Source of the DNA: Actinosynnema pretiosum
GTDB lineage: Bacteria; Actinomycetota; Actinomycetes; Mycobacteriales; Pseudonocardiaceae
Reading direction: 5' to 3'
DNA length: 64,000 nucleotides
NCBI RefSeq assembly: GCF_024171695.1
Contig: NZ_JAMTCF010000002.1
Coordinates: 372,001 to 436,000, forward strand
In this document: piece by piece, positions 27,075 to 35,780 of the stretch
Layout of the letters: the number at the start of each line of letters is the position of its first letter
How positions within the stretch are numbered: position 1 is the first letter of the stretch
Program-made: the position numbers and the translations under genes
The notes under the pieces: generated by a model
Told to the model about the DNA's origin: nothing
The model's input: the letters and a program-made list of their open reading frames with translations, nothing else
Database searches by the model: none

Positions 27075-28445
27075 ATGCCGAAAGCATTCCGAAACCAGGG
27101 AATTGAATTCCGTGCGATGAAGTGGGCCGTCCGGCACCCCGGAATGGTGTCGGTTCCCACCGGCCTCGCCGCTGCCGCCGCCGAGGGCGTCATGACGCTG
27201 GGCGCTCCGACCACGGGCGCGCTCGCCGGTGGTGTGGCCCTGGGCTTGGCCGGTTGGTACCGGGGCCACCCGGCCTCGTTCGACGCGGTGGCCCTGCCCC
27301 GGCTGCGGGCCTTCCGCCGCCGCTGGCTGACCTACGTCGGCCGCCGCTGGGCCGACATCCTCACGGATTGCGAGCTGATCACGGTCAACCGCCGCACCGA
27401 CCAGGTCCAGGTGCCGCGCATCGTGCGCGTCACTGCCGCCTCACCGTCGATCGACACGATCACGGTGCGCCTGAACCGGGGCCAGACCCCGACCGTGTTC
27501 GAGGAGCGCGCCGAGGCCCTGGCCCACGCGCTGCGCGCCGAACGGGTCGCGGTCATGCGGGTGCGTCCGCAGGTCGTCGCCCTGGTGGTCGAGCGCTGCA
27601 ACCCCTTCGACTCCGACCCCATCCCCGCGATCGACATCCCGCACACCAGTGCCGAGGTCGACCTGTCGGCACTGGAGTTGGGCGATACCGAGTACGGCAC
27701 CCCTTGGACGCTGCCGCTGATCGGCAACCACCTGTTCGGCGCTGGTGCCACTGGCTCGGGCAAGAGCGCCCTGCTGTGGAACCCGCTGCGCGCGATGGCC
27801 CCGATGCTCCGCGACGGCGTCGTCCAGGTGGACATGGTCGACATGAAGGAGGGGATGGAGACCGAGGTCGGCGCGCCCCTGTTCCACCGCCGCGCGATCG
27901 ACTTCGCCGAATCGGTGGAGGTGATCGAGGGCTTCCGCGACGAGATGAAGGAGCGTCAGGCCCTCCTGCGGCAGCAGGGCACGCGGCGCTTCACCCCCAG
28001 CGTGGAGACGCCGTTCCGGGTGTTGCAGATCGACGAGATGGGCATGATGACCGGCTTCGGCCCGTCCAAGGAGGTCCGGGACGTGCTCCGGCTGCTCGCC
28101 GAGATCATGACCCAGGGGCGGGCGCCAGGCTTCGCGGTCTGCGGTTACGTCCAGGAACCCACCAAGGACACCGTGGGCGTGCGCGACCTGTTCACCCAGC
28201 GCGTGTGCCTGTCGGTCACCACGCAGGGCCACGTGGACATGGTCCTGGGCGAGGGGATGCGGCTGCGCGGCGCGCTGGCTGACGAGATCCCGCTGGGTGA
28301 CGACTACGCCGGGACCGGCTTCGTCGTGCGCGCCCGCTCCCGCACCCCGCAGCGCGTGCGGGCCTTCTACCAGTCCGACGACGACATCCACGATCTGGTC
28401 GCCTTCGTGACCGGTGACCGGCCCCGGCTGCACGCCGTCGCCTGA
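27075..28445 (+). CDS. FtsK/SpoIIIE-type DNA translocase (TraB/TraSA-like transfer protein)
   Basis: 456 residues. Two weak hydrophobic segments near residues 27-60 precede the motor domain, with Walker A GATGSGKS (224-231) and a Walker B-like VLQIDEMGMM near residue 315. Proteins of this type are the only transfer factor needed by AICEs: they form a hexameric pore at the hyphal membrane and pump double-stranded DNA from the clt site. The C-terminus would hold the winged-helix DNA-recognition part. It is preceded by a GGAGGGGG ribosome-binding site. Confidence 0.92.
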   Translation: MPKAFRNQGIEFRAMKWAVRHPGMVSVPTGLAAAAAEGVMTLGAPTTGALAGGVALGLAGWYRGHPASFDAVALPRLRAFRRRWLTYVGRRWADILTDCELITVNRRTDQVQVPRIVRVTAASPSIDTITVRLNRGQTPTVFEERAEALAHALRAERVAVMRVRPQVVALVVERCNPFDSDPIPAIDIPHTSAEVDLSALELGDTEYGTPWTLPLIGNHLFGAGATGSGKSALLWNPLRAMAPMLRDGVVQVDMVDMKEGMETEVGAPLFHRRAIDFAESVEVIEGFRDEMKERQALLRQQGTRRFTPSVETPFRVLQIDEMGMMTGFGPSKEVRDVLRLLAEIMTQGRAPGFAVCGYVQEPTKDTVGVRDLFTQRVCLSVTTQGHVDMVLGEGMRLRGALADEIPLGDDYAGTGFVVRARSRTPQRVRAFYQSDDDIHDLVAFVTGDRPRLHAVA

Positions 28446-28516
28446 TCCACCGCTCGTAATGCGGCGCGAAACCGTTGCTGTGTAAGCACATTCCTAATTC
28501 CAAAGTGGAGGAAACC

Positions 28517-28732
28517 ATGTGGAACCTGGGTGTCCGGCTCTGGGCGGCGTGGCGCTTCGCGCTGTTCCTGGGGCTGGCCTCGCTGGTGCTGTTCGTGGTC
28601 TACCTGGCCGACGGCTTCGGGACCTTCTTCATGTGGACCGGTGTCCTGGCGGGGCTGGGCGTGGTCGGCGTGTTCTACGCCCTGCGCGACTTCGTCCGCC
28701 GCGAGATCGACCACCACCGGGGGCGGCTGTGA
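28517..28732 (+). CDS. Small membrane protein (Spd-like)
   Basis: 71 residues from the ATG at 28517 (GTGGAGG upstream). Two transmembrane helices (FALFLGLASLVLFVVYLA and GVLAGLGVVGVFYAL) end in a basic C-terminal tail. Size, topology and position between the TraB-like gene and the DUF2637-like gene fit the spread (Spd) proteins that help intramycelial distribution of the element. The stop overlaps the next start. Confidence 0.7.
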   Translation: MWNLGVRLWAAWRFALFLGLASLVLFVVYLADGFGTFFMWTGVLAGLGVVGVFYALRDFVRREIDHHRGRL

Positions 28733-29652
28733 CAGACCCCTCCGCCATTCCGGCAGAGGACCGGGCTGACGTGGTGGATGTTCAGACCGGGGTGACCAAG
28801 CGGGTGGTGAGCCTGCGGCGCAAGAAAGCCGAATCGGCCCAGTTGCGCGGCCTGGTGGACGACCCGGACATGGTCGCGGTCCGGATCGAGGCTCAACGCA
28901 GGTTGATTACGCGGGGGATGTGGTTCTTCCTCACCCTTGGGCTCGGGTTCACCGCTGCCGGGGTCCAGGACTTCCTGGCCGGGCATCGGCCGGTCAGCGA
29001 CCCGCTGTGGTGGGCCGCGTGGCTGGCGGAGCCGATGCTCGCGGGCATCCTGATCATGCTGCTGGTCTTCGAGTCCGAGGTCCTGCACCGGGGCGTTCCC
29101 GTGGACAGCGTGTGGGTCGAACGCCTCAAGCGGACCCTGCTCGGTTCGACGCTGTTCATGAACGTCTGGCCCACCCTGGCTCCGGCGTGGACTGTGGGGG
29201 AGCGGTTCGAGTTCGGCAACTTCGCCGTGCACCTGGTGGTGCCGCTGGTGGTGTTCATGGTCGCCGAGGTCATGCCGGTGGTGCAGGAACGCATGAACCA
29301 GGCCATCACCCGCGCCTATCGCAACGCCAACACCACCCCACCGCCCTCACCAGCGCAAACGACCCCCGTCCCCGCGGCCGTCCCACCGCCGCCCGCCGCG
29401 CCCACCCCACCGGCGCCCGTCGCCCCCGCGCCACCCGCCCCGCCCGTGGCCGTCCCCGCTGCGGTGGCGGTGCCCCGGCTCAAGCTGCCGCCCGCGATCG
29501 TCACGGCGGTCCGCGCCAAAGCCGACCAGGTCGCCGCCCAGGGCCGCGATCTGACCGCCGAGGACGTCCAGTCCGCCGTGCGGCTCCCGGCGGAGATGGC
29601 CGAGCGCGTGGTGGCCGAGGTGCGCGAGCGCAACAGCCACGCCTTCACATGA
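28729..29652 (+). CDS. DUF2637/SpdB-like membrane protein
   Basis: 307 residues from a GTG overlapping the preceding stop. An N-terminal cytosolic part is followed by four hydrophobic helices (MWFFLTLGLGFTAAGVQDFL; MLAGILIMLLVF; a helix around FMNVWPTL; LVVPLVVFMVAEVMP). A 45-residue Pro/Ala linker comes next, then a C-terminal helical domain (TAEDVQSAVRLPAEMAERVV) that looks like a small DNA-binding HTH. This layout is typical of SpdB proteins of actinomycete conjugative elements. Confidence 0.8.
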   Translation: MTDPSAIPAEDRADVVDVQTGVTKRVVSLRRKKAESAQLRGLVDDPDMVAVRIEAQRRLITRGMWFFLTLGLGFTAAGVQDFLAGHRPVSDPLWWAAWLAEPMLAGILIMLLVFESEVLHRGVPVDSVWVERLKRTLLGSTLFMNVWPTLAPAWTVGERFEFGNFAVHLVVPLVVFMVAEVMPVVQERMNQAITRAYRNANTTPPPSPAQTTPVPAAVPPPPAAPTPPAPVAPAPPAPPVAVPAAVAVPRLKLPPAIVTAVRAKADQVAAQGRDLTAEDVQSAVRLPAEMAERVVAEVRERNSHAFT

Positions 29653-29671
29653 CCTTCCGGGAAGGAGCGCC

Positions 29672-30022
29672 GTGTACCCCCGCCGAATCGCCCTTTACCT
29701 GCACGACCCGCCCTCGGAGTGCCCGGCCTGTGAGTGGTCGCAGATCCGGGCCGGTGACGACCATGCCTACCTGTGCCGGTTATGCGGTCACCAGTGGACT
29801 CCGGTCCTGCCCCCGGACGCACCCGAGGTGTGCTCGCGCTGCGAGGTGAACTGGTACGTCCAGCCCGCCGAGCGCCCGCGCTACGCCTGGCGCTGCCACA
29901 CGTGCGAACGCCAGTGGGGCAAGGGCCCGGACGTGCCTCGCATGATCTGGTGCCCGCCCTGCCAGGACTACCACTACCCCTACCAGCTCGAAGACAGCGA
30001 ACCCCACTTCTGGGAACCCTGA
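29672..30022 (+). CDS. Multi-zinc-ribbon protein of the AICE
   Basis: 116 residues from a GTG (GGAAGGAG just upstream). Five CxxC pairs (CPAC, CRLC, CSRC, CHTC, CPPC) make at least two four-cysteine zinc ribbons and leave one spare pair, with many Trp/Tyr residues between them. The likely role is nucleic-acid or protein binding. It lies between the spd genes and the replication initiator, so a part in replication or transfer control is possible but unproven. Confidence 0.65.
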   Translation: MYPRRIALYLHDPPSECPACEWSQIRAGDDHAYLCRLCGHQWTPVLPPDAPEVCSRCEVNWYVQPAERPRYAWRCHTCERQWGKGPDVPRMIWCPPCQDYHYPYQLEDSEPHFWEP

Positions 30023-30111
30023 CCCACCCCCCGTGAGCGGGGCGCGATCACCCGACCCGGTGGCCGTGCCCCGCTTTTCCTTATCCCGCAACGAAAGGAG
30101 GTGCCCCCGTA

Positions 30112-31452
30112 GTGTTCACCCTCGACTCCCGCATCACCGCCCGCCTGCGCTCGCCCGACTACCGGGACTGGCGGGACAAGGTCACCGCCACCGGCGGCTG
30201 CGCCCAACCCATCCGCATGAGCGGCGGCTGGCAGATCCACTCCACCGGCGGCGCGCTGCTGGACTGGCACGGCGGGGACGTGTTCATCCCCTGCGGCAAC
30301 CGCCGCGAGAGCGTGTGCCCGGCCTGCTCCGACCGCTACGCCGCCGACGCCTACCACCTCATGCACGCCGGCCTGGCCGGCGGCAGCAAAGGCGTGCCCG
30401 CCTCGATCACCGACAAGCCCCGCGTGTTCGCCACCCTCACCGCCCCCTCCTTCGGCCCCGTCCACAACCGGCCCACCACCCGTGCTGGCAAGGCCCGGCC
30501 CTGCTCCTGCGGCTCCTGGCACCACCCCGCAGACCCCGCCCTCGGCACCCCCGTCGACCCGGACGGGTACGACTACGTCGGGTCGGTGCTCTGGCAGGCC
30601 AACGCCGGGACCCTGTGGCACCGCTTCACCACCAGCGTGCGCCGCGAACTGCTCAAGGCCGCCGGACTGCCCGCACGCACCCGCTTCGCCGACCACGCCC
30701 GCCTGTCCTACGCCAAGGTCGCCGAGTACCAGCGACGCGGCCTGGTCCACTTCCACGCCGTCATCCGCCTCGACGGACCGTCCGGGCCCGACGACCCCGC
30801 CCCCACCTGGTGCACCCCCGAGCTGCTCGAACACGCCATCACCACCGCCGCCCGCACGGTGCGCGTGGACCAGGCCCTCCCGGACGGGACCCCGGTCGCG
30901 CTGCGGTGGGGGGCTCAGGTCGACGTGCGCCGCATCCGCCCCACCGGTGCCCACGAGTTCGAGGACCAGGCAGGCGAGATCAGCGAATCCCGGCTGGCCG
31001 GGTACGTGGCCAAGTACGCCACCAAGGGCACCGGCAAGTCCGAAGCCGCAGACCGCCCCATCCGCTCCCAACTCGACATCGACCACCTGCGCGTCTCCGC
31101 CCACCACCGCCGGATCATCCAGACCACCTGGGACCTCGGCGACCTCGACCAGTACGCCGCGCTGAACCTGCGCCGCTGGGCCCACATGCTCGCCTTCCGG
31201 GGCCACTTCCTCTCCAAGTCCCAGCGCTACAGCACCACCTTCAAGGCTATGCGCGAAGAACGCCGCGCCTTCCGCACCATCGAACTCCTCGACCGACTCG
31301 GCCACGCCCCCGACACCGTCGTCCTGGTCGACCACTGGGAGTTCACCGGCACCGGCCACCGCAACGACGCCGAACGAGAACTCGCCCTGGCCATCGCCGA
31401 GAGCAACCGCGAAACCCGCCGCCGCAAGTACGAACAGGAGTCCGCGACATGA
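30112..31452 (+). CDS. Replication initiator (RepSA-like, HUH superfamily)
   Basis: 446 residues from a GTG after an excellent AAAGGAGG site. The HUH motif appears as HFH (residues 213-215), followed by a YVAKY pair (Tyr298/Tyr302), as in two-tyrosine rolling-circle initiators. An N-terminal CGNRRESVCPAC zinc-like motif is also present. It would nick the element's origin and start rolling-circle replication of the excised circle. Its stop overlaps the excisionase start (ATGA). Confidence 0.9.
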   Translation: MFTLDSRITARLRSPDYRDWRDKVTATGGCAQPIRMSGGWQIHSTGGALLDWHGGDVFIPCGNRRESVCPACSDRYAADAYHLMHAGLAGGSKGVPASITDKPRVFATLTAPSFGPVHNRPTTRAGKARPCSCGSWHHPADPALGTPVDPDGYDYVGSVLWQANAGTLWHRFTTSVRRELLKAAGLPARTRFADHARLSYAKVAEYQRRGLVHFHAVIRLDGPSGPDDPAPTWCTPELLEHAITTAARTVRVDQALPDGTPVALRWGAQVDVRRIRPTGAHEFEDQAGEISESRLAGYVAKYATKGTGKSEAADRPIRSQLDIDHLRVSAHHRRIIQTTWDLGDLDQYAALNLRRWAHMLAFRGHFLSKSQRYSTTFKAMREERRAFRTIELLDRLGHAPDTVVLVDHWEFTGTGHRNDAERELALAIAESNRETRRRKYEQESAT

Positions 31453-31628
31453 GCAAGCTCTGGAGCGTCCAAGACGTCGCCGACTTCCTCGGCGTCCCCG
31501 TCAACACCCTCTACCAGTGGCGAACCCGCAACTACGGCCCGCCCGGCAAGCGCATCGGCAAGTACGTCCGGTTCGACCCCGAGCAGGTGCGCGCCTGGTT
31601 CGAGTCGCTGCCGAACGGCGTGGCCTGA
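31449..31628 (+). CDS. xis: Excisionase (MerR-like HTH)
   Basis: 59 residues: KLWSVQDVADFLGVPVNTLY is a MerR/excisionase helix-turn-helix and RFDPEQVRAWFE the trailing wing. It bends DNA and directs the integrase toward excision. It overlaps rep by 4 bp and int by 1 bp (TGATG), the conserved rep-xis-int order of pSAM2-type elements. Confidence 0.9.
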   Translation: MSKLWSVQDVADFLGVPVNTLYQWRTRNYGPPGKRIGKYVRFDPEQVRAWFESLPNGVA

Positions 31629-32809
31629 TGGCCCGGCCACCGCTGCCGGTCGGCACCTTCGGCAAGATCCGCGCCTACCGGGACAAGTCCGGCTGGCGGG
31701 CCGTCACGAACTACCGCGACCACGACGGCGTCACCCGGCCCGTCGAGCGGCGGGGCAGCACCAAGACGGCGGCGGAACGGGCCCTCAAAGAGGCGCTGCG
31801 GGACCGGACGTCGCCCCTGACCGGTGGGGACGGCATCACCCCCGAAACCCGGTTCAAGGACGCCGCCGTGCTGTGGCTGGAGGAGTTCCAGCGGGCCATC
31901 GACGGCGGGCGCCGCTCGCCCACCTCGAAGGAGACCTACGAGGGCCGCTTGAACAGCCTGGTGCTGCCCGCCATCGGGGAGCTGCGGGTGCGGGAGCTGA
32001 CCGTGCCCCGGCTCGGCCGGTTGGTCGCCGCCGCCCAGGACCTGCACAGCTCGTCCACCGCGAAGACGGTTCGCACGATCCTGTCCGGCGTCTGCGGCCT
32101 GGCCGTGCGGCACGGCGCGCTGGCCGCCAACCCGGTCCGTGACGTCGCGCCCCTGGAAGGCCGCAAGGTGCGGGCCCGCGCGCTCACCCTGGAGGAGCTG
32201 GCGGACCTGCTGGCCAAGCTCGACGCGGACGAGGTCGCCGTGCGCCAGGACCTCCCGGACCTGGCCCGGTGGTACGCGGGCACGGGGGAGCGGACCGGTG
32301 AGGGGCTGGCGGTGCACTGGCACCACCTCGACCTGCGCGCGGGCACGGTGTCGTGGGGTGGCGGGCTCATCCGGGTCAAGGGGCAGGGGCAGCGGATCAA
32401 CTTCGGCAAGACCGACGTGTCCGAGCGCGCCCTGCCGCTGTCGGACTGGCTGGTGGACGTGCTGCGGGAGCGGCGGGTGCTGCTTGCCGAGCGCTTCGGG
32501 GTGGACGTGGCGGACCTTCGTGGCCCGGTGTTCCCGAACTCGCTCGGCAAGCTGCGCGACAAGCACAACACCCTGGCCCAGTGGCGGGAGTTCCGGCAGC
32601 GCGCGGGCTACCCGTGGGTGACCTTCCGGACGTTCCGGAAGTCGGTCGCGACGATCCTGGACGACGCCGGGCTGTCCGCCCGTCAGATCGCCGATCAGCT
32701 AGGTCACTCGAAAGTGTCAACCACCCAGGACGTCTACATGGCGCGTCGCGTGACCAGCCGCAAGGCCGCCGACGCGCTGGAGGCGGTTAGGGGGTACCGA
32801 CCCCGTTAG
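31628..32809 (+). CDS. int: Tyrosine recombinase / integrase of the AICE
   Basis: 393 residues. Catalytic residues: Arg222 in TGERTGE, Lys261 region, Arg337 in TFRTFRK, His360 in LGH and the nucleophile Tyr370 in QDVYM. The first His of the HxxR box is replaced by Arg334. The N-terminal part holds an AP2-like arm-binding and a SAM-like core-binding domain. It ends 66 bp from the restored tRNA-Met gene, its integration target. Confidence 0.94.
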   Translation: MARPPLPVGTFGKIRAYRDKSGWRAVTNYRDHDGVTRPVERRGSTKTAAERALKEALRDRTSPLTGGDGITPETRFKDAAVLWLEEFQRAIDGGRRSPTSKETYEGRLNSLVLPAIGELRVRELTVPRLGRLVAAAQDLHSSSTAKTVRTILSGVCGLAVRHGALAANPVRDVAPLEGRKVRARALTLEELADLLAKLDADEVAVRQDLPDLARWYAGTGERTGEGLAVHWHHLDLRAGTVSWGGGLIRVKGQGQRINFGKTDVSERALPLSDWLVDVLRERRVLLAERFGVDVADLRGPVFPNSLGKLRDKHNTLAQWREFRQRAGYPWVTFRTFRKSVATILDDAGLSARQIADQLGHSKVSTTQDVYMARRVTSRKAADALEAVRGYRPR

Positions 32810-32874
32810 GGGTGGCAAAGGCATGGCGTTGATCTTGATAGACTCCCCAGGGGTGCACCTGACCTGGGAAAAGA

Positions 32875-32914
32875 GTAGGACGGGTGGGGTTCGAACCCAC
32901 GACCTGACGGATTA
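32875..32914. repeat. Right attachment site core (direct repeat copy 2)
   Basis: Perfect 40-bp copy of 23479-23518. It forms the 3' part of the intact tRNA-Met gene, so integration restored the tRNA. Confidence 0.93.
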
Positions 32915-32950
32915 TGAGTCCGCTGCTCTGACCGGCTGAGCTACCGTCCC
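32876..32950 (-). tRNA. tRNA-Met (anticodon CAT)
   Basis: 75 nt on the minus strand. The 7-bp acceptor ends in a G1-U72 pair with discriminator A. D-arm GCTC/GAGC, anticodon loop CTCATAA and T-arm GTGGG-TTCGAAC-CCCAC are intact. CCA is not encoded. The regular acceptor makes it the elongator type rather than the initiator. A CAU-reading tRNA-Ile2 cannot be excluded from sequence alone. Confidence 0.9.
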
Positions 32951-33027
32951 CTGACGTGCGGTTCTGGAGGGTACAGAGCGCCGGCCCCCCGCGTCTCGAC
33001 AACCCGTCAGCACGTGACCAACCCGTG

Positions 33028-33879
33028 CTACGAAGTCCCCAGATCGGACGGCCGGTAACCGGTCGGGTAGCCGGGGTAGGTTCGGTTCTTCGGCTGGTTC
33101 GTCAGGAACGGCTCGCGTCTCGGGGGCATCCTGCGGACCACCCGCGCCCGCGCGCGCAGGGCGGCCTTGGCCGTCGTCGTCAGCCAGGTCGGCGCGGGGG
33201 CCAGGCCGAAGGCGTCCAGCATCGCGGGGTCCAGGAGGGCGATCACGGCCTTCCTCGCCGCCGGGCGCAGGGGCGCCGGGTACCAGGAGCAGAACAGGTC
33301 CAGGGTGTAGCGGCCGATCTCGGCGTTCGTGTCGGCGTGCTCGAAGTGCTCGGCCTCGTAAGCCCGCTTGAACGCCAGGTACGCCCCGTAGCCCTCCGGC
33401 ACGTCCCGGATGCCCATCCTCGCCCCGACAGCCCGGTAGAAGTGGTACGAGGCCTGCTTCTCGTGCTCCGACGGCTTGCGCCAGCCGTACTGCTCCAACC
33501 ACTCCATCGGGTCGTACACGAACGTGGACAGCACGTAGAGCATGTCGTCGTTGTCGATGTCGTACCGGTGGTGCATCCGGTTCACCGCGCGCAGCGCCTC
33601 CTTGCCGCGCGGCGAGTCGTAGCCGTGGTCCACCAGCTCGCCCATGAGCAGGGCGGTGTCGTCGTAGCGCTTCTGGGGCCTGCGCTCGAACTCGCCGGTG
33701 CGCGCCAGCAGCGCCGAGATGGACGGGACGCAGTACGTCCGGAACAGCGCGAACTCCAGCGCCCGCGTGTAGTCCCAGGGGAACTCGTAGCCGGTGGACA
33801 GGCGCAGGATCTCCCAGGCGTCGCGCTCGGGGTCCATCGCTTCGATGCGAGAGAGATTCGCGTAGCGGCCCATGCCCAT
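33028..33879 (-). CDS. MpaB-type oxygenase (DUF2236, latex-clearing-protein relative)
   Basis: 283 residues from the ATG at 33879 (a second ATG at 33873 is possible). The helical haem-b family pattern is visible: WEILRLSTGYEFPWDYTRALEFALFRTYCVPS, TFVYDPMEWLEQYG and a KRAYEAEHFEHADTNAEIG segment. Family members include the mycophenolic-acid protein MpaB and Lcp rubber oxygenases; most bacterial ones are uncharacterised. It is a single gene next to two tRNA genes. Confidence 0.85.
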   Translation of the reverse strand: MGMGRYANLSRIEAMDPERDAWEILRLSTGYEFPWDYTRALEFALFRTYCVPSISALLARTGEFERRPQKRYDDTALLMGELVDHGYDSPRGKEALRAVNRMHHRYDIDNDDMLYVLSTFVYDPMEWLEQYGWRKPSEHEKQASYHFYRAVGARMGIRDVPEGYGAYLAFKRAYEAEHFEHADTNAEIGRYTLDLFCSWYPAPLRPAARKAVIALLDPAMLDAFGLAPAPTWLTTTAKAALRARARVVRRMPPRREPFLTNQPKNRTYPGYPTGYRPSDLGTS

Positions 33880-33993
33880 CAGGGTGCCGGCACCGCCGTG
33901 ATCAACACCACAGCCGTTCGCGCATCCGGATGACGGGTTTCGACCGCGCCCGCTCGGGCGAACCCCGTGGTGTGGGAGAGATCGGGCAAGCAG

Positions 33994-34023
33994 CGAGGGC
34001 CCGTCCAAGCGGACGGGCCCTCG
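33994..34023. terminator. Perfect 13-bp hairpin downstream of tRNA-Asn
   Basis: Arms 33994-34006 and 34011-34023 with loop AAGC, starting 9 bp after the 3' end of the leftward tRNA-Asn. Confidence 0.8.
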
Positions 34024-34032
34024 TCTGGGATG

Positions 34033-34104
34033 CTCCCCCAACTGGATTCGAACCAGTAACCCTTCGATTAACAGTCGAATGCTCTGCCGTTGAGCTATGG
34101 GGGA
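34033..34104 (-). tRNA. tRNA-Asn (anticodon GTT)
   Basis: 72 nt on the minus strand: acceptor TCCCCCA/TGGGGGA with discriminator G, anticodon loop CTGTTAA and T-arm ACTGG-TTCGAAT-CCAGT. CCA is not encoded. The terminator at 33994-34023 follows. Confidence 0.93.
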
Positions 34105-34239
34105 ATGTTCAGTTGTCCTCGCCCGCCCTCGCGGGCTGACGGGAGTAACTCTAGCGCATCCGGAGGAGCGCTTGGAACACACCCCCCTCGTTTCCGGCAG
34201 GATGGCCAGTGACCAGGCACGACGGTGAGGAGACCGGGT

Positions 34240-34488
34240 ATGAAGGGCATTCTGTTCGGCGCCGCGATCGGCTACGTGCTGGGCGCGCGGGCGGGCAAGG
34301 GGCGGTACGACCAGATCGTCCGGGCCTACCGCGCCCTGGTGGACCACCCGGCGGTGCAGGGCGCGGCGGGGATCGTGCGGGCCAAGATCGGTGAGCAGAC
34401 CACCTTCGGGCGCAAGTACACGGCCGTGAAGCGGGTCGGCGTCAACGGGCGGCGCCACGAGCCCGCCGTCGCCCCGCGCGTGCGCTGA
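34240..34488 (+). CDS. YtxH-like small membrane-associated protein
   Basis: 82 residues from the ATG at 34240 with a GGTGAGGAG upstream. An N-terminal glycine-rich helix (GILFGAAIGYVLGARAGKGRYDQ) is the conserved feature of the YtxH-like family. The rest is basic and probably cytosolic. The function is unknown; similar proteins are stress- or envelope-linked. Confidence 0.7.
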   Translation: MKGILFGAAIGYVLGARAGKGRYDQIVRAYRALVDHPAVQGAAGIVRAKIGEQTTFGRKYTAVKRVGVNGRRHEPAVAPRVR

Positions 34489-34495
34489 GCACCCC

Positions 34496-35245
34496 TCAGC
34501 GCACCCTGGCCACGGCGAACACGCGGCGGAACGGGAACCACGTGGTCCCGTCCGCCCGCCGGGGGTAGGCGGCGCGCAGCCTCGGCCTCAGGCGCGCCAC
34601 GTACTCGGCCCAGGCCTCGTCGGACAGGGTCGCCCTGACCGGCCGCAGCGCCGTGCCGCTGATCCACTCCAGCGCCGCGTCCTCGCCGGTGAGCACCTGC
34701 GCGTAGGTGGTCTCCCACGCGTCGACCTCGGCGCCCGCGCCCGCGAGCACCTCGGCGTACCCGATCGGGTCGAGCACCGGGGCGAACCGCAGCACGCCGC
34801 GCAGTTCCGGCCAGTCCTCGGCCACCTCTCGGACCAACTCGTGCGACGGGCCGGTGAAGTTGCCCGGCACCTGCACCGCCAGCCACGCCCCGGAGGCCAG
34901 CTCGCCGACCCAGCGGCGCAGCAGGTCCGGGTGGCCGGGCACCCACTGGAGCACCGCGTTGGTGACCACGACTCCCACGTCCGGGGTCGGCGACCAGTCC
35001 GCCACATCGGCCACCCGCGCGTCCAGGCCTCGCGCGCGGGCCTGCTCGACCATCTCCGGCGACGAGTCGAGCGCCTCGACGGCCGCGCCCGGCCAGCGCT
35101 TCGCGAGGGTGGTCGTGAGGTTGCCGGGGCCGCAGCCAAGGTCGACCACCCGGTCCGGCGACTCCGCGCCGACCCTGGCCAGCAGTTCGTGGAACGGGCG
35201 GGCGCGGTGGTCGGCGAAGGCGAGGTACTTCTCGGGGTCCCACAC
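34496..35245 (-). CDS. tam: Trans-aconitate 2-methyltransferase-like enzyme
   Basis: 249 residues. It begins [25 protein letters not shown], as in Tam proteins, with the SAM-binding [16 protein letters not shown] motif. The likely reaction is methyl transfer from SAM to a carboxylate such as trans-aconitate, a detoxification of an aconitase inhibitor. It is convergent with the YtxH-like gene (7 bp between stops). Confidence 0.9.
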   Translation of the reverse strand: MWDPEKYLAFADHRARPFHELLARVGAESPDRVVDLGCGPGNLTTTLAKRWPGAAVEALDSSPEMVEQARARGLDARVADVADWSPTPDVGVVVTNAVLQWVPGHPDLLRRWVGELASGAWLAVQVPGNFTGPSHELVREVAEDWPELRGVLRFAPVLDPIGYAEVLAGAGAEVDAWETTYAQVLTGEDAALEWISGTALRPVRATLSDEAWAEYVARLRPRLRAAYPRRADGTTWFPFRRVFAVARVR

Positions 35246-35394
35246 GAGCGTTAACAGTACGGGCGTACTGCTAGCGCGTCCAGAGGGCTCGGGGAGGAGT
35301 CCAGGGGGCTCGGGGAGGAGGAGGTTCGCTCGAACGGAGGAACCGGCGGCGTGGGTGGCGGGGAACCGGCGCGGGGGCGGGTGATGCTGGGGCG

Positions 35395-35778
35395 GTGGAC
35401 GTGGGTGGCGGGGACTGGCGGGCGGTCGCGGACGTCGTCAACCGGCGGATGGACGCCCTCGCCGTGCGGCAGGGGGAGTTGGCCGCCGAGGCCGGGGTGT
35501 CCACCGCGATCCTGCGGGAGATCCAGCAGGGCGTGATCGCGCGCAGGCGCGGCGCCCGGACGCTGCGGGCCATCTCCACCGCGCTCGGCTGGCACCCCGA
35601 GCACCTCGACGCGGTGCTGCACGGGCGCGTCCCGCCCGCCGCCGTGCCCGAGTCGGCGCCTGCCGAGGACGCCGTCCTGGTGCTGCTGCGGACCGTCGTG
35701 CGGGAGATCCGGGGGCTCCGGGGGCAGATCGGCGAGCTGACCGCCCTGGTGGGGGAGCGGGAGGGCGACCGGGGCTGA
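35395..35778 (+). CDS. XRE-family transcriptional regulator
   Basis: 127 residues from a GTG. The helix-turn-helix is [18 protein letters not shown] with a long linker ([24 protein letters not shown]), followed by a C-terminal helix ([25 protein letters not shown]) likely to be a coiled-coil. The region just upstream (35283-35420) has short direct repeats (GGGCTCGGGGAGGAG; GTGGGTGGCGGGGA). Targets are not known. Confidence 0.75.
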   Translation: MDVGGGDWRAVADVVNRRMDALAVRQGELAAEAGVSTAILREIQQGVIARRRGARTLRAISTALGWHPEHLDAVLHGRVPPAAVPESAPAEDAVLVLLRTVVREIRGLRGQIGELTALVGEREGDRG

Positions 35779-35780
35779 CC

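Larger units (their letters stand above)
23479..32914. mobile_element. Actinomycete integrative and conjugative element (AICE) in tRNA-Met
   Basis: A 9.4-kb element bounded by a 40-bp perfect direct repeat (23479-23518 and 32875-32914) that corresponds to the 3' half of the intact tRNA-Met gene at 32876-32950. It encodes in order a small protein, a YdcF-like protein, a GntR repressor, a SCO3933-type regulator, two small proteins, an FtsK/TraB-type translocase, two Spd-like proteins, a zinc-ribbon protein, a HUH replication initiator, Xis and Int. This is the gene set and order of the pSAM2/SLP1 class, which transfers double-stranded DNA by a single TraB motor and replicates by rolling circle. 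There is no evident resistance or metabolic cargo. Confidence 0.93.
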
